NCBI RefSeq assembly: GCF_008831285.2
Contig: NC_045139.1
Coordinates: 18,336,354 to 18,396,353 of the forward strand
Length of the DNA: 60,000 nt
Reading direction: 5' to 3'
Source of the DNA: Nymphaea colorata
Lineage: Eukaryota > Streptophyta > Magnoliopsida > Nymphaeales > Nymphaeaceae
Positions 52,701 through 57,254 of this stretch are shown here, one piece after another (position 1 is the stretch's first letter; each line of letters starts with the position of its first letter). A program made the position numbers and the translations under genes. Below the pieces are notes generated by a model that saw only the letters and a list, made by a program, of their open reading frames with translations, ran no database searches and was not told the DNA's origin.

Positions 52701-54668
52701 TTCATAAACATATCCAGAAGCAAGTTGGATACAAGTGGCATGTTGATAAAGTACTTTTCCAAATATTGTTTATCATGTTAAAATCTAGCTGTCCAATGCC
52801 TCATCTAGTATCTTCTTGTATATATTTCTTTTGATCTTCTGAAGTTGTAACTCTCTCAAAATAGTTCAATTGACTCTCTTCTTGATTGCAGATTTCTAAT
52901 TTTTTCTCTCTGCCTACTGATAATTCAGCACTCTTTTATTGTAATGGTGGATGTGATGCATTACCATGTCATTGTCCTTGTCCTTGTCAATACTCCTTAA
53001 CATGGTTAATGATTTCTATCAGGATGTGGATGTGTTTTGTCTTCATCATGTCTATTTCCCTTTACTAATGTATGTTCTCTAATTGTTCTGAGGTCTCTGC
53101 TTCATGGCAAAACTTTCTTGTTTCCTTCCATGAAATCTGAGGCAATTGGAGATAATCTCCTAAGAAGTACGTGGTTCTTACTTTGTTTAGTCTTTCTTCT
53201 TTGGGAGGCATCAATGTTTCTAAATGCAAACATCCTCTTCCAAAGGTATCAGAAAACACTGAGGTGGTTTGTGACTATATTGAATGCCTTGGGTTAAAAT
53301 ATTACGACACAAAATTAATATCTGCCTCTGTCACTTATACGTTTTCTCATAACAGTCTCAATTGGTTGGGTTGTGGAGGCAATGATATATATTCTTTCCC
53401 GTTATGCCCTACATTATACATAGTTTCTCAAAAACTAAGGATTTGTATATTTTTTTACATTATACATAGTTTCTCAAAAACTAAGGGTTTGTATATTTTT
53501 TTACATTATACATAGTTTCTCAAAAACTAAGGGTTTGTATATTTTTTCCCATTTTTCGGAGAATTACTCTAGTGTATTAGTAGCCAATATTAACGTATAC
53601 CACTTATGTTTATGATGTTGTTTTATATTTGTAGTAAACTTTGAGCTAAAATATCAATCTGTATGGTAAGAAAACTATAGAAGGCCAAAAGAAAAAAGGG
53701 AGATACATAATCATCTGAGCAATAACTCTTTGCCTGGAAGTTATAATGAATGCTTTTTCTTGGCTTCTGGCCATTTCCTTGTTCTTATCACTTGACTCTG
53801 GAACTTCAGTTGCACATGTTTGTGATATTCTTCTCTGGTGCTTAATTATGCTGTTCTAATTCCTGCTTGGTTCACAGTTCTGGTCTGCTAATTTCTGTTT
53901 CAGGCAATTGTGAGCTTTGTGACCATGCAGCTGCAGTTGTGTTCTGTCTTTTTCACCTTCTCTCTTGGTACTAGAACCCATTATTTTGGTCGCACGATCC
54001 TTCATGGTGGTGCCAGGGCAAGTATTAAACTGTTTTTTAGTTTTGCTTCAAGCTTTTTTGTACTGTTGGCATTTATAGTTCCTTATATCTCTTTTCAGTA
54101 TCAAGCCACTGGAAGAGGGTTTGTTGTTCGGCACATAAAATTTGCTGAAAATTATCGGCTATATTCTCGTAGTCATTTTGTCAAAGGGTTTGTAGTTCGT
54201 TTATCTCTGAAATTTGTCTTGGAAGTAGTTTCTTTGGTAATATTGACATTTTCCTTGTTTGACTGGTCAATTCAGAAGTTTTTAAGTTAGGTTTGTTGCT
54301 GATTCACATTTTTCTCAAATATGCAGCTGGGAAGTTGCTTTGTTGCTGATTATTTTTCTTGCCTATGGGTATATTGAAGGCAATGCCTTATCCTACATCC
54401 TTCTCACTGTGAGCAGTTGGTTCTTGGCATTGTCTTGGCTTTTTGCACCCTATATTTTCAATCCCTCAGGCTTTGAGTGGCAGAAGTTGGTATCTGTTTT
54501 CTTTAATGTTTTAATTGGGTTCACATCCAAAGTGGTTGTTACTTACCATTAGACTTTCCCATTAGGACTGTAGAGGACTTCAATGATTGGACAAACTGGC
54601 TTCTATATAGAGGAGGTGTTGGAGTTAAAGGAGAGGAGAGCTGGGAAGCTTGGTGGGACGAAGAACAG
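161..54668 (+). CDS. Callose synthase (CalS9/GSL10-like), 44 exons, both ends outside window
   Basis: This is a plasma-membrane 1,3-beta-glucan synthase (GT48) that makes callose from UDP-glucose at cell plates, plasmodesmata and pollen walls. Exons: 161-284, 500-610, 684-809, 1421-1510, 4518-4615, 4698-4812, 7236-7361, 7883-7959, 8038-8116, 9418-9540, 10460-10562, 10684-10807, 10958-11132, 11224-11276, 12536-12596, 12691-12772, 16359-16408, 20178-20264, 20499-20581, 20700-20724, 22646-22743, 22966-23047, 25154-25314, 25429-25549, 29589-29686, 29782-29872, 29984-30144, 30257-30366, 30620-30754, 30925-30993, 31073-31250, 31700-31814, 32429-32548, 34324-34439, 34525-34608, 34690-34802, 39770-39822, 39897-40073, 40171-40218, 52416-52574, 53904-54017, 54099-54187, 54327-54485, 54566-54668. 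They join in one frame with no stop, 1,555 codons against about 1,900 in the family. All donors are GT except introns 15 (GA) and 41 (GC). Start codon, Vta1-like N-terminus and C-terminal membrane segments lie outside. CalS9/GSL10 rather than CalS10/GSL8 is judged from recalled motifs, not an alignment. Confidence 0.95.
1511..4517 (+). other. Intron 4 (3.0 kb)
   Basis: Intronic sequence between exons 4 and 5. Its main content is the hAT-like element at 2,817-4,046. The left part (1,511-2,816) is AT-rich with many short chance frames on both strands and no recognised gene. The right part (4,047-4,517) is plain AT-rich intron. Confidence 0.8.
2817..4046. mobile_element. hAT-like non-autonomous element, 1,230 bp
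   Basis: The left end is CAATGTCACATGGATGCGGG and the right end is TTGTGATATAG. The element is flanked by a perfect 8-bp duplication TTCTTAGG (2,809-2,816 and 4,047-4,054). An 8-bp duplication is typical of the hAT superfamily. Near the left end are repeats of the word GCGGGATGCGG and a (TA)n array at 2,901-2,933. The right third is GC-rich with GCGGGTGCG words around 3,985-4,020. No transposase is present. Open frames inside look like chance. Confidence 0.85.
4518..9540 (+). CDS. Callose synthase exons 5-10: FKS1 domain 1
   Basis: Exons 4518-4615, 4698-4812, 7236-7361, 7883-7959, 8038-8116 and 9418-9540 encode about residues 151-356 of the visible fragment. The hallmark YFLIWGEAANIRFLPECLCY spans exon 6, followed by MVREMEEMLRQH and GVSFLDQIISPLYEVIAA in exon 7, HSAWRNYDDFNEYFW in exon 8, and GKTSFVEHRTFLHLYHSF in exon 10. 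This is the regulatory FKS1 domain 1 found in all glucan synthases of this class. Exons 8 and 9 share a split Trp codon (TG|G). Exon 9 (CFELSWPWRNTSSFF) is easily missed because it has weak flanking signals, but frame and homology both demand it. Confidence 0.93.
4813..7235 (+). other. Intron 6 (2.4 kb)
   Basis: Intronic sequence between exons 6 and 7. A hAT-like element occupies 6,528-6,930. From about 5,130 to 5,330 one frame reads GAAFVLPIPGMPETDPVPGI and looks less random than its surroundings, but I do not recognise it and it is not part of the callose synthase. Otherwise nothing recognisable is seen. Confidence 0.7.
6528..6930. mobile_element. hAT-like non-autonomous element, about 400 bp
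   Basis: The left end is CCATGTCACAAGAGTGCGGG and the right end is GCGCACCCCGTGTGACTTAG, so the ends are inverted copies of each other. A (TA)n array lies at 6,593-6,636, about 65 bp from the left end. Words GCGGGTGCGG and GCGCACCC are repeated at both ends. It belongs to the same family as 2,817-4,046. A clear target duplication could not be found, so the outer limits may be off by a few bases. Confidence 0.7.
8117..10459 (+). other. Introns 9 and 10 (exon 10 at 9,418-9,540 between them)
   Basis: Intron 9 (8,117-9,417) and intron 10 (9,541-10,459) are T-rich intronic sequence. No transposon end, RNA gene or coding similarity was recognised in either. Confidence 0.6.
10460..20264 (+). CDS. 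Callose synthase exons 11-18: first membrane cluster
   Basis: Exons 10460-10562, 10684-10807, 10958-11132, 11224-11276, 12536-12596, 12691-12772, 16359-16408 and 20178-20264 encode about residues 357-601. Hydrophobic blocks such as VLRFLWFGVASAFVSYLYV, YIFVLIAYASVQLAFSLLL, VIFWLCVFGAKFSFAYFLQ and IYLLDFQIFYTLFSAIVGF are typical of the N-terminal transmembrane cluster that anchors the enzyme. Between them lie cytosolic motifs such as CDQWPVMRFIKWMHQERHYV and MYERPIDFIKY. Exon 15 ends at a non-GT donor (see separate entry). Exon 17 reads HNHNALTIASLWGPVIA and is only 50 nt long, between two introns of 3.6 and 3.8 kb. Confidence 0.92.
11442..11825. mobile_element. hAT-like non-autonomous element, about 385 bp, in intron 14
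   Basis: The left end is CTATGTCACATAGGTACGAG and the right end ACCTGTGTGACTTAC. The flanks CACAATGG and CTCAATGA agree at six of eight positions, suggesting a decayed 8-bp duplication. (TA)n lies at 11,507-11,557, 65 bp from the left end. The right part is built of GTACCAGTACCAGTACCGAT and related GTAC words. This is the GGTAC-type version of the elements at 2.8 and 6.5 kb. Confidence 0.75.
12597..12690 (+). other. Intron 15: apparent GA-AG splice site
   Basis: The reading frame needs exon 15 to end CTC CAG at 12,596 and exon 16 to begin ATA AGG CCA at 12,691 (YFLQ then IRPLVSPT, where relatives read IKPLV). The donor is then CAG|gaaagtaa, which matches the plant consensus CAG|gtaagt except that the T at position +2 is A. 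Using the GT four bases downstream (12,601) shifts the frame. A canonical in-frame alternative, TGC|gtattt at 12,558, would remove 13 conserved membrane residues. The site may be a rare GA-AG intron, a recent mutation, or a base error. Confidence 0.75.
13598..14438. mobile_element. hAT-like element (CTATGTTGTC type), 841 bp, nested
   Basis: The ends are CTATGTTGTCAAGGAGCCCA and CCCCTTAACAACATAG. The flanks GGTGCGGG (13,590-13,597) and GGTGCAGG (14,439-14,446) match at seven of eight positions. Its subterminal regions consist of the word GCCTAGGC and variants. It is inserted 20 bp inside the left end of the 13,578-16,171 element, so it is younger than its host. A near relative lies at 41,339-42,233 in the same orientation. 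No transposase is present. Confidence 0.88.
14900..15745. mobile_element. hAT-like element (GGTAC type), 846 bp, nested
   Basis: The ends are CTATGTCACACGGGTACGGG and ATCCGTGTTACATAG. The flanks CCAGCAAC (14,892-14,899) and CCAGCAGC (15,746-15,753) match at seven of eight positions. The left end has a clean array of GGGTACGGGTACGG words. A GC-rich stretch (15,447-15,560) begins with cttacctg, a good splice donor read on the minus strand, as if a transposase leader exon had been kept. Its host is the 13,578-16,171 element of the same family. Confidence 0.85.
17493..18198. repeat. Tandem 0.7-kb duplication, copy 1
   Basis: This 706-bp block recurs at 18,302-19,008 with only about eight differences that I can see and a one-base length change in a T run. 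The two copies are separated by about 103 bp. The block does not begin TG or end CA and no flanking duplication is seen, so it is not an LTR pair. Inside it is a reverse-orientated member of the TCACAAATAGCG family (about 17,660-18,010). Confidence 0.9.
17660..18010 (-). mobile_element. TCACAAATAGCG-family element, copy within duplication 1
   Basis: Read on the minus strand it starts TCACAAATAACGTCTCGGAG, then TTTTAAACGGCGAGG, GGGTATAATA, and later the words AAACGGGAAAAA and CACGTTTTTT. The same order of blocks occurs on the plus strand at 27,620 onward. The outer limits are uncertain and no target duplication could be shown. A second copy created by the tandem duplication lies at about 18,469-18,820. 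Confidence 0.6.
18302..19008. repeat. Tandem 0.7-kb duplication, copy 2
   Basis: Second copy of the 17,493-18,198 block in the same orientation. Differences include cagagaaaac for cacagaaaac and tagcacccgc for taccacctgc. After the copy, the sequence continues gggcttggcc, while copy 1 runs into an AT-rich 103-bp spacer. The near identity implies a recent duplication within the intron. Confidence 0.9.
20499..25549 (+). CDS. Callose synthase exons 19-24: cytosolic loop, proximal part
   Basis: Exons 20499-20581, 20700-20724, 22646-22743, 22966-23047, 25154-25314 and 25429-25549 encode about residues 602-791. Visible motifs are AVHELFEKFPEAFMKYLHVP, AKFAPFWNEIVKTLREEDYV, VQWPLFLLASR, DDYMKYAVKECYHNVKFILL and LSKLPLVFSRLTALTGIL. 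Exon 20 is only 25 nt (completing GAG then SSFYASNQ) and is supported by the reading frame and by its position in the variable linker. Exon 21 ends TT|gtcagt and exon 22 supplies the G, giving the sequence NLELELLLIPRNTGVLPMVQ. This begins the large cytosolic loop that leads into the GT48 catalytic domain. Confidence 0.9.
20725..22645 (+). other. Intron 20 (1.9 kb)
   Basis: Intronic, T-rich sequence. It has a short GA-rich run near 21,392-21,410 and a short (TA)n near 21,488-21,510. No gene, transposon end or RNA gene was recognised. Confidence 0.6.
23446..24649. mobile_element. hAT-like GC-rich element, 1,204 bp, inserted in a CA microsatellite
   Basis: The ends are TAGGGTTGGGCATCGGGCTG and GGCCTGGCACCCACCTCTA, roughly inverted copies, with GGGCCCGG words beside them. 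The element splits a (CA)n run; the flanks CACACATA and CACACACA match at seven of eight positions. The interior is much richer in GC than the intron and consists of degenerate repeats of a module with TTCCGGCCGG, GAGCTT and GTTGGAAC. Both strands are open over long stretches, but no protein family is recognised. It lies in intron 22 (23,048-25,153). Confidence 0.8.
25550..29588 (+). other. Intron 24 (4.0 kb)
   Basis: Intronic sequence between exons 24 and 25. The middle is taken by an element at about 27,620-28,775. The parts 25,550-27,600 and 28,790-29,588 are AT-rich with nothing recognisable; short open frames there have no coding character. Confidence 0.6.
27620..28775 (+). mobile_element. 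TCACAAATAGCG-family non-autonomous element, about 1.16 kb
   Basis: It starts TCACAAATAGCGTCTCGGAG followed by TTTTAAACGGCGAGG, a block also found in reverse at 17,985-18,010 and 18,795-18,820. The right end is rich in AAACACG/CGTGTTTTT words and ends near CGTGTATTTTGG. From about 28,245 a minus-strand donor-like acTTACCTC is followed by a GC-rich stretch with GCCGGTGAG and GCCGGAATC, as in the hAT-like elements at 13.6-16.2 kb. No target duplication was proved. Confidence 0.6.
29589..31814 (+). CDS. Callose synthase exons 25-32: catalytic domain, first half
   Basis: Exons 29589-29686, 29782-29872, 29984-30144, 30257-30366, 30620-30754, 30925-30993, 31073-31250 and 31700-31814 encode about residues 792-1,110. 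Motifs seen include LHSLLTIKDSAANIPKNLEA, RRRLKFFTNSLLMDMP, SVFTPYYSEIVLYS, GISTLFYLQKIFPDEWKNFL, LWASYRGQTLARTVRGMMYY, MLQSYIERLA, ARAQADVKFTYVVTCQIYG and NEALRVAFIDEVETLKDGKP. These are the most conserved parts of the family's cytosolic glucan-synthase domain. The exons are compact here; introns between 29,687 and 31,072 are 79-318 bp, and no transposon is seen from 29.6 to 34.8 kb. Confidence 0.95.
31251..34323 (+). other. Introns 31-33 (exons 32 and 33 inside)
   Basis: Introns 31 (31,251-31,699), 32 (31,815-32,428) and 33 (32,549-34,323) are AT-rich. Intron 31 has a small imperfect inverted repeat (taatccatattgaa and ttcaatgtggatta, 31,513-31,566). No transposon or gene is recognised in the rest. 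Confidence 0.6.
32429..40218 (+). CDS. Callose synthase exons 33-39: catalytic core to membrane
   Basis: Exons 32429-32548, 34324-34439, 34525-34608, 34690-34802, 39770-39822, 39897-40073 and 40171-40218 encode about residues 1,111-1,347. They contain KLPGNPKLGEGKPENQNHAI, TRGSAVQTIDMNQDNYFEEA, GVREHVFTGSVSSLASFMSN, HYGHPDVFDRVFHITRGGIS, SKASRVINISEDIYAGFNST, QGNVTHHEYIQVGKGRDVGL and FEGKVAGGNGEQILSRDVYR, which are nearly invariant in GT48 enzymes. The first helices of the C-terminal membrane cluster follow (SFFYTTVGYYFCTM, LTVLTVYIFLYGKAYL). No catalytic-domain motif is missing, so nothing in this part argues for a pseudogene. Confidence 0.95.
35187..35641. mobile_element. hAT-like GGTAC-type element inside the copia 3' LTR
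   Basis: The left end is ATACGTCACATGGATAC and the right end GACCCGTACCCATGTGACATAG. The intact LTR at 36,852-37,338 gives the empty site: taatcccaaataatacacc is uninterrupted there, while the left LTR is split between ctcaaata and aataatatac. Orientation is opposite to that of the 11.4-kb copy, because the (TA)n array (35,511-35,559) lies about 82 bp from the right end. GTACCGG and GTACTGGTACTGG words lie beside the left end. Confidence 0.78.
35511..35559. repeat. (TA)n microsatellite, one of six inside hAT-like elements
   Basis: Forty-nine bases of alternating TA inside the 35.2-kb element. Equivalent arrays lie at 2,901-2,933, 6,593-6,636, 11,507-11,557, 40,735-40,776 and 44,343-44,368, each inside a related element and 47 to 84 bp from one terminus. 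Confidence 0.9.
36406..36600 (-). pseudogene. Copia gag N-terminal remnant
   Basis: Minus-strand frame reading MDDRTSSIPLAKLTLSNYVQ and then QARTIKHHITSKGLWGLV resembles the start of copia gag, with the conserved pattern L-x-x-x-N-Y-x-x-W/Q-x-R-x-x-K and a GLWG-like core. It begins about 250 bp after the primer-binding site, where gag is expected. The frame is lost downstream, and further gag-like sequence appears near 36,080-36,270. Confidence 0.6.
37073..37132. repeat. 60-bp imperfect palindrome in decayed copia LTR
   Basis: GTAGCTGTTGG at the left pairs with CCAACAGCTAC at the right; inner CCAACGGCTA and TAGCCATTGG pair with mismatches. It has the same layout as 55,683-55,740, although the two LTRs are otherwise not obviously alike. 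Confidence 0.82.
37774..38099. repeat. Tandem duplication of about 168 bp
   Basis: Unit 1 (37,774-37,941) and unit 2 (37,942-38,099) both run from agagaacaag through a GA-rich run, ttaaaatacatta, aagcttggtcaactttgacc and ggttgaccatgtcc. Differences are few (a short deletion in taattaattc and in the GA run). The GGTCAACTTTGACC block and the following GCACCCATGTG resemble the subterminal part of the hAT-like elements, so this may be a diverged and partly duplicated member. Confidence 0.8.
38235..39254. repeat. Perfect 48-bp inverted repeat flanking about 0.9 kb
   Basis: The arm 38,235-38,282 (tgatttataggtgtcactat and on) is repeated exactly in reverse complement at 39,207-39,254. The interval includes a diverged TCACAAATAGCG-family element (about 38,490-39,206; cgggtatagtac and aaaaatcctaaaaatt blocks on the left, cacgttttttttaataaaac and gcgatatttgtga on the right). 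The right arm starts at the last bases of that element. Confidence 0.85.
38490..39206 (+). mobile_element. Diverged TCACAAATAGCG-family element
   Basis: The left part shares GGTATAgTACG and taaaaaatcctaaaaattag with the 27.6-kb copy, and the right end aaaacgcgatatttgtga mirrors its TCACAAATAGCG start. The middle is AT-rich and holds CT-rich runs. Limits are approximate and no target duplication is evident. No coding content. Confidence 0.5.
40688..42895. mobile_element. hAT-like element, 2.2 kb, with nested element
   Basis: The left end is CTATGTCAAATGAGTACAAG and the right end GAGTGTCCGTGTGACA. The flanks GGTTGGGG (40,680-40,687) and GGTTGGAG (42,896-42,903) match at seven of eight positions. 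(TA)n lies at 40,735-40,776, 47 bp from the left end. The right end has the GTACCCGTACCGG words seen in relatives. Between about 42,460 and 42,650 a roughly 75-bp unit with TTGCTGG and CACCGCAGCAGCAGGGT is repeated. An 895-bp element is nested at 41,339. Confidence 0.82.
41339..42233. mobile_element. hAT-like element (CTATGTTGTC type), 895 bp, nested
   Basis: The ends are CTATGTGGTCAAGGCACCCA and GGCGCCTTAACAGCATAG. The flanks GTTTAACT (41,331-41,338) and GTTTTACT (42,234-42,241) match at seven of eight positions. The interior is collinear with the 13,598-14,438 copy, for example ataaaattatgtacttactg and tttgatacacaa. Subterminal GCCTAGGCG and GGCGCC words are present at both ends. No transposase is present. 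Confidence 0.88.
44482..46955 (-). pseudogene. hAT transposase pseudogene (BED finger, DUF659, dimerisation domain)
   Basis: The probable start is the ATG at 46,955 (MADKGKETLPP). It then reads SQPVWRYVKKLPKRT, after which a one-base frameshift near 46,800 is needed to reach the BED zinc finger GGGGNVMFSCKFCDMMF and HCKAHLLHISSVGIRPCPKV. Next comes AQAFNNMGRAEMDRREYKDA, where over 100 residues of DUF659, including the first catalytic Asp region, are missing compared with plant relatives. Then VVQLITDNAPVCQRAG, HIFWTPYVAHSH, and after a second frameshift near 45,920, WNKSNNPLHCMAHSLNPKYY, the dimerisation motif QPTTSSCCERNWSTYSQIHN and KRAEDLVYVHSNLRLLSR. The acidic C-terminal tail (VELEGEHDLHAFNMDLTEP) is in 44,482-44,600, cut off by the 44,604 insertion. 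In autonomous members the enzyme excises and reinserts hAT elements; this copy is dead. Confidence 0.88.
44604..45285. mobile_element. hAT-like element (GTATCG type), 682 bp, inside transposase gene
   Basis: The ends are CAATGTTGTAAAAAGCGTAT and ACGATACGTACAACATTG. The flanks GTCCTCTG (44,596-44,603) and GTCCTCCG (45,286-45,293) match at seven of eight positions. The subterminal parts, above all on the right (45,128-45,280), are arrays of GTATCGTACGATAC, a word that is its own reverse complement. It splits the last coding part of the transposase, between a segment reading KYWDVNPED and one reading IDVELEGEHD. No coding content of its own. Confidence 0.88.
48961..49455. repeat. 250-bp tandem duplication inside the solo LTR
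   Basis: Unit 1 starts cacatcaatc at 48,961 and unit 2 starts with the same bases at 49,211. Shared blocks at a 250-bp offset include gagtagtctcgatccgtgat, cacctcatctgtcctaa and tcaattctagcatgcacatg. The units are roughly 90 percent alike by eye. Confidence 0.85.
50480..50780. repeat. GA-rich tract
   Basis: Purine-rich on the plus strand (runs of gagaga, gtgagagag), hence CT-rich on the minus strand. All three minus frames are open for long stretches, which is expected from composition. It could be a CT-rich leader or promoter patch of the LTR, but nothing proves it. Confidence 0.6.
52416..54668 (+). CDS. Callose synthase exons 40-44: C-terminal membrane cluster (partial)
   Basis: Exons 52416-52574, 53904-54017, 54099-54187, 54327-54485 and 54566-54668 encode about residues 1,348-1,555. 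Motifs include NAALNAQFLFQIGIFTAVPM, GFILEQGF, LCSVFFTFSLGTRTHYFGRT, ILHGGAR, YQATGRGFVVRHIKFAENYR, SYILLTVSSWFLALSWLFAP, FNPSGFEWQK and GVGVKGEESWEAWWDEEQ. Exon 42 ends GG at 54,187 and exon 43 opens C TGG, giving Lys-Gly-Trp-Glu. Exon 43 ends AA and exon 44 supplies G-ACT. The final donor is at 54,669. The remaining C-terminal exons are not found up to 60,000, because the next intron carries a copia element. Confidence 0.93.
52575..53903 (+). other. Intron 40 (1.3 kb)
   Basis: Intronic sequence between exons 40 and 41. Apart from the 46-bp tandem repeat at 53,411-53,547 nothing is recognised. Confidence 0.65.
53411..53547. repeat. 46-bp tandem repeat, three copies
   Basis: Copies start at 53,411, 53,457 and 53,503 with acattatacatagtttctc, each followed by aaaaactaagg and a T run. 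The second and third copies are closer to each other (gggttt) than to the first (ggattt). The third ends at tttttcccat. Confidence 0.88.
54018..54098 (+). other. Intron 41: GC-AG intron, 81 bp, open in frame
   Basis: Exon 41 must end GGT GGT GCC AGG at 54,017 and exon 42 must begin TAT CAA GCC at 54,099 to keep the conserved GGARYQATGRG. The donor is AGG|gcaagt, a GC donor with otherwise ideal bases, and the acceptor is cttttcag. The intron is 81 bp, a multiple of three, and has no stop in the gene's frame. Retention would insert 27 mostly hydrophobic residues rather than truncate the protein. Confidence 0.85.
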
Positions 54669-55682
54669 GTAGAGATTTCGTTCAAAAATTGACTTCAAAT
54701 TTTTGTTATGTCATTTAGATAACCGTTATTCATTCTTTGAACCTTTTAACATTATAACATTGCTATTGTTCATGTGATGACACTTGACATGGCTCTCTTG
54801 AGTTGATGTACAGCATGCCTACACTCCATGATATGTTATGCACCACCATGCCGATGGCAGATACAGTTACCACCATTTGTTTCTTCCGCTTTGAGTTTTT
54901 TATTAATCCAGTTGTACTCAATTGCAAACTTTTTCATTTAAAAGTTTTGTCAGCAATTACATGACGCTTCAAACATGGCCTACTTCTCTTATTTGTGATT
55001 TTTGAGCCTTTAGTTCTGAAAATCTTCTTGTTCTCTACTTTAGGTTTAGTAAGTTCACATATGGACATTATGTGTATGTGCATTTAGTATTCGAAATTGT
55101 ACTCTAGACTTCTAGTGAGTGTATCTGCATCATGTATTCTCTCTTCTTCTTTATTTATGTGGAATAGTTAGAGTAGAATATCGTCTGAAACTGAGCCCTC
55201 CTTAACTCTTGGCAATACGACCCAGAATAGCTGTTTCTTTGTATTGTATATTGTTGAACCTCTGAGAAAGGTTTTCAGAATTAATGTTTATTCCTAAAAG
55301 GAAACTTCTGAATGTAGAATGCTTGGATTTGACGTATACCTAAGAAACTTTTCTCTTGGTAAAAGTTAGTTGGACTGTTAATGGTGAAATATCCTAGTGA
55401 TGAACAGTAATAGATTTTCTTATGTATAGTAAAACATATAGCCCCACTGTCTACACTGGGGAACCCATGTAGTTCCTCTGTTGATTGTGTACAGTATAAA
55501 TGTGACTATAATAGTCACTAAAGAAGAATATGATAGAAAAAGGCACTAAGGCCACTTGAAATATATCAATCTTATTGAATGAATGTCAAATGACTGTGTA
55601 AAACAGCATACTTTGTACAAGAGGCAGCCCAAGAATATATACAAGCAATTAGAGTGAAGGAGAGAAGGAAGAGAGGGCTGTT

Positions 55683-55740
55683 CTAGCCGTTGGAGGTTCC
55701 AACGGCTCATAAAGGAGCCGTTGGAACTCCCAACGGCTAG
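55683..55740. repeat. 58-bp imperfect palindrome in copia LTR
   Basis: CTAGCCGTTGGAGG at the left pairs with CTCCCAACGGCTAG at the right, and an inner pair CCAACGGCTC / GAGCCGTTGG lies between. It would form a long hairpin in the LTR transcript. A similar palindrome is found in the other copia LTR at 37,073-37,132. Confidence 0.85.
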
Positions 55741-55904
55741 AACAAAAGGGAAACAAAAAGAAAAAGAAAAGAAAAGAAAAGAAAAAGAAAAGGAAAATAA
55801 AAGAAAAGAAAAAGAAAAATAAAAGAAATAATAAAATACATAAAAATGAAAATAAAATGTAAAAAATGTAAAACCTAATCTAGCTATGATATCAACAAGA
55901 TATC

Positions 55905-57254
55905 TTATTTCCTAACACCCTGACAATCCATCTCTATATGCTTTGTTCGTTCATGAAATGTTTGATTCTTGGCAATGTAGATAGAACTCTTGTTATCGCA
56001 GCACAAATCAGTAGGTTCTTCTATTCTTGTTCCCATATCAAGAAGCATTTGACGAAGCCACACAATTTCCATAGTTGTAGAAGCCATGGCTCGATATTCA
56101 GCTTCAGTAGAGGATAGAGAGACTTTCTGTTGTTTCTTGCACTTCCATGAGATGAGTGATTCTCCTAAAAAAACACAAAAACCAGTAGTTGAGTGTCTAT
56201 CATTTGGATCTCCTCCCCAATCAGCATCAGTATAAGCAATCAAGTTTAAAGGGGAAGAGGAAGACATAAATACTCCCTTATTTATTGTTCCCTTGATATA
56301 TCTAATGATACGAAGAACAGCTCCCATATGAACGGTTGATGGAGCATGTTGGAATTGACTCACAGTATGAACTGCATGAGCAATGTCAGGCCGAGTGATG
56401 CTAAGATACATTAAGGAACCCACAAGCTGTCGATAAGGAGTGGGATTGGTAAGTGGAACTCCATCATCAATCTTCATTTTGGTTCCTACTGCTTCAGGAG
56501 TTTCTATGACCTTATCATCTTTTATGCCTGATTTAGCAATGATCTCTGCAGCAAACTTAGTTTGTGACAAAAAATATCCTCTAGTAGAATATGCAACCTC
56601 AATACCTAAGAAATACGTTAGAAAACCTAAATCTTTCATTTCAAAAGTTCTTTGTAGCAATTTTTTACATTCTCTAATACATTCCTTATCACTATCTGTA
56701 ATGATCATGTCATCAACATACAGTAGGAGGATTATGATACCTGCATTAGTATTCTTAACAAACAAAACAGTGTCAGTTAAACATGAATGAAATCCATAAT
56801 CAGAAATAACAGAGTAGAAACGGTCAAACCAAGCTTTAGGAGCTTGTTTGAGGCCATAAAGAGCCTTATTAAGTCTAAGAACTTTTCCTTGAGGAACTGA
56901 CAACCCTGGTGGTACTTCCATGTAAACTTCTTCCATAAGATCTTCATTTAAAAATGCATTTTTAACGTCCATTTGGTAGATATTCCAGTTTTTAATAGAT
57001 GCTAAAGCAATAAGGGTCCTAACAGTAGTCATTCTGGCTACAGGAGCAAAGGTTTTCTCATAGTCAATACCATATTCTTGAGCGTAACCTTTGGCAACAA
57101 GCCTGGCTTTATATCTTTCTAAAGATCTGTCACTTCTAGTCTTCACCTTGTAAACCCACTTGCATCCAATAGTCTTTTTCCCTATAGGTAGGTCTTGTAT
57201 TTCCCAAGTTTGGGCTTTTCTCAAGGCATCTAATTCTTCTATCATGGCATTCTT
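55905..57254 (-). pseudogene. Copia reverse transcriptase and RNase H (truncated)
   Basis: Visible blocks are GCKWVYKVK, RLVAKGYAQEYGIDYEKTFA, QMDVKNAFLNEDLMEEVYME, LNKALYGLKQAPKAWFDRF, the catalytic LLLYVDDMIIT, and GSLMYLSITRPDIAHAV. RNase H follows with AYTDADWGGDPNDRHSTTGF, SLSSTEAEYRA and CDNKSSIYIAKN. It normally ends HxxxDCHFIRE; here it stops after MDCQGVRK, inside the LTR. It is in the same frame as the integrase part, separated by a TGA at 57,255-57,257 just before KNAMIEELDALRK, where relatives have Trp. Confidence 0.93.
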
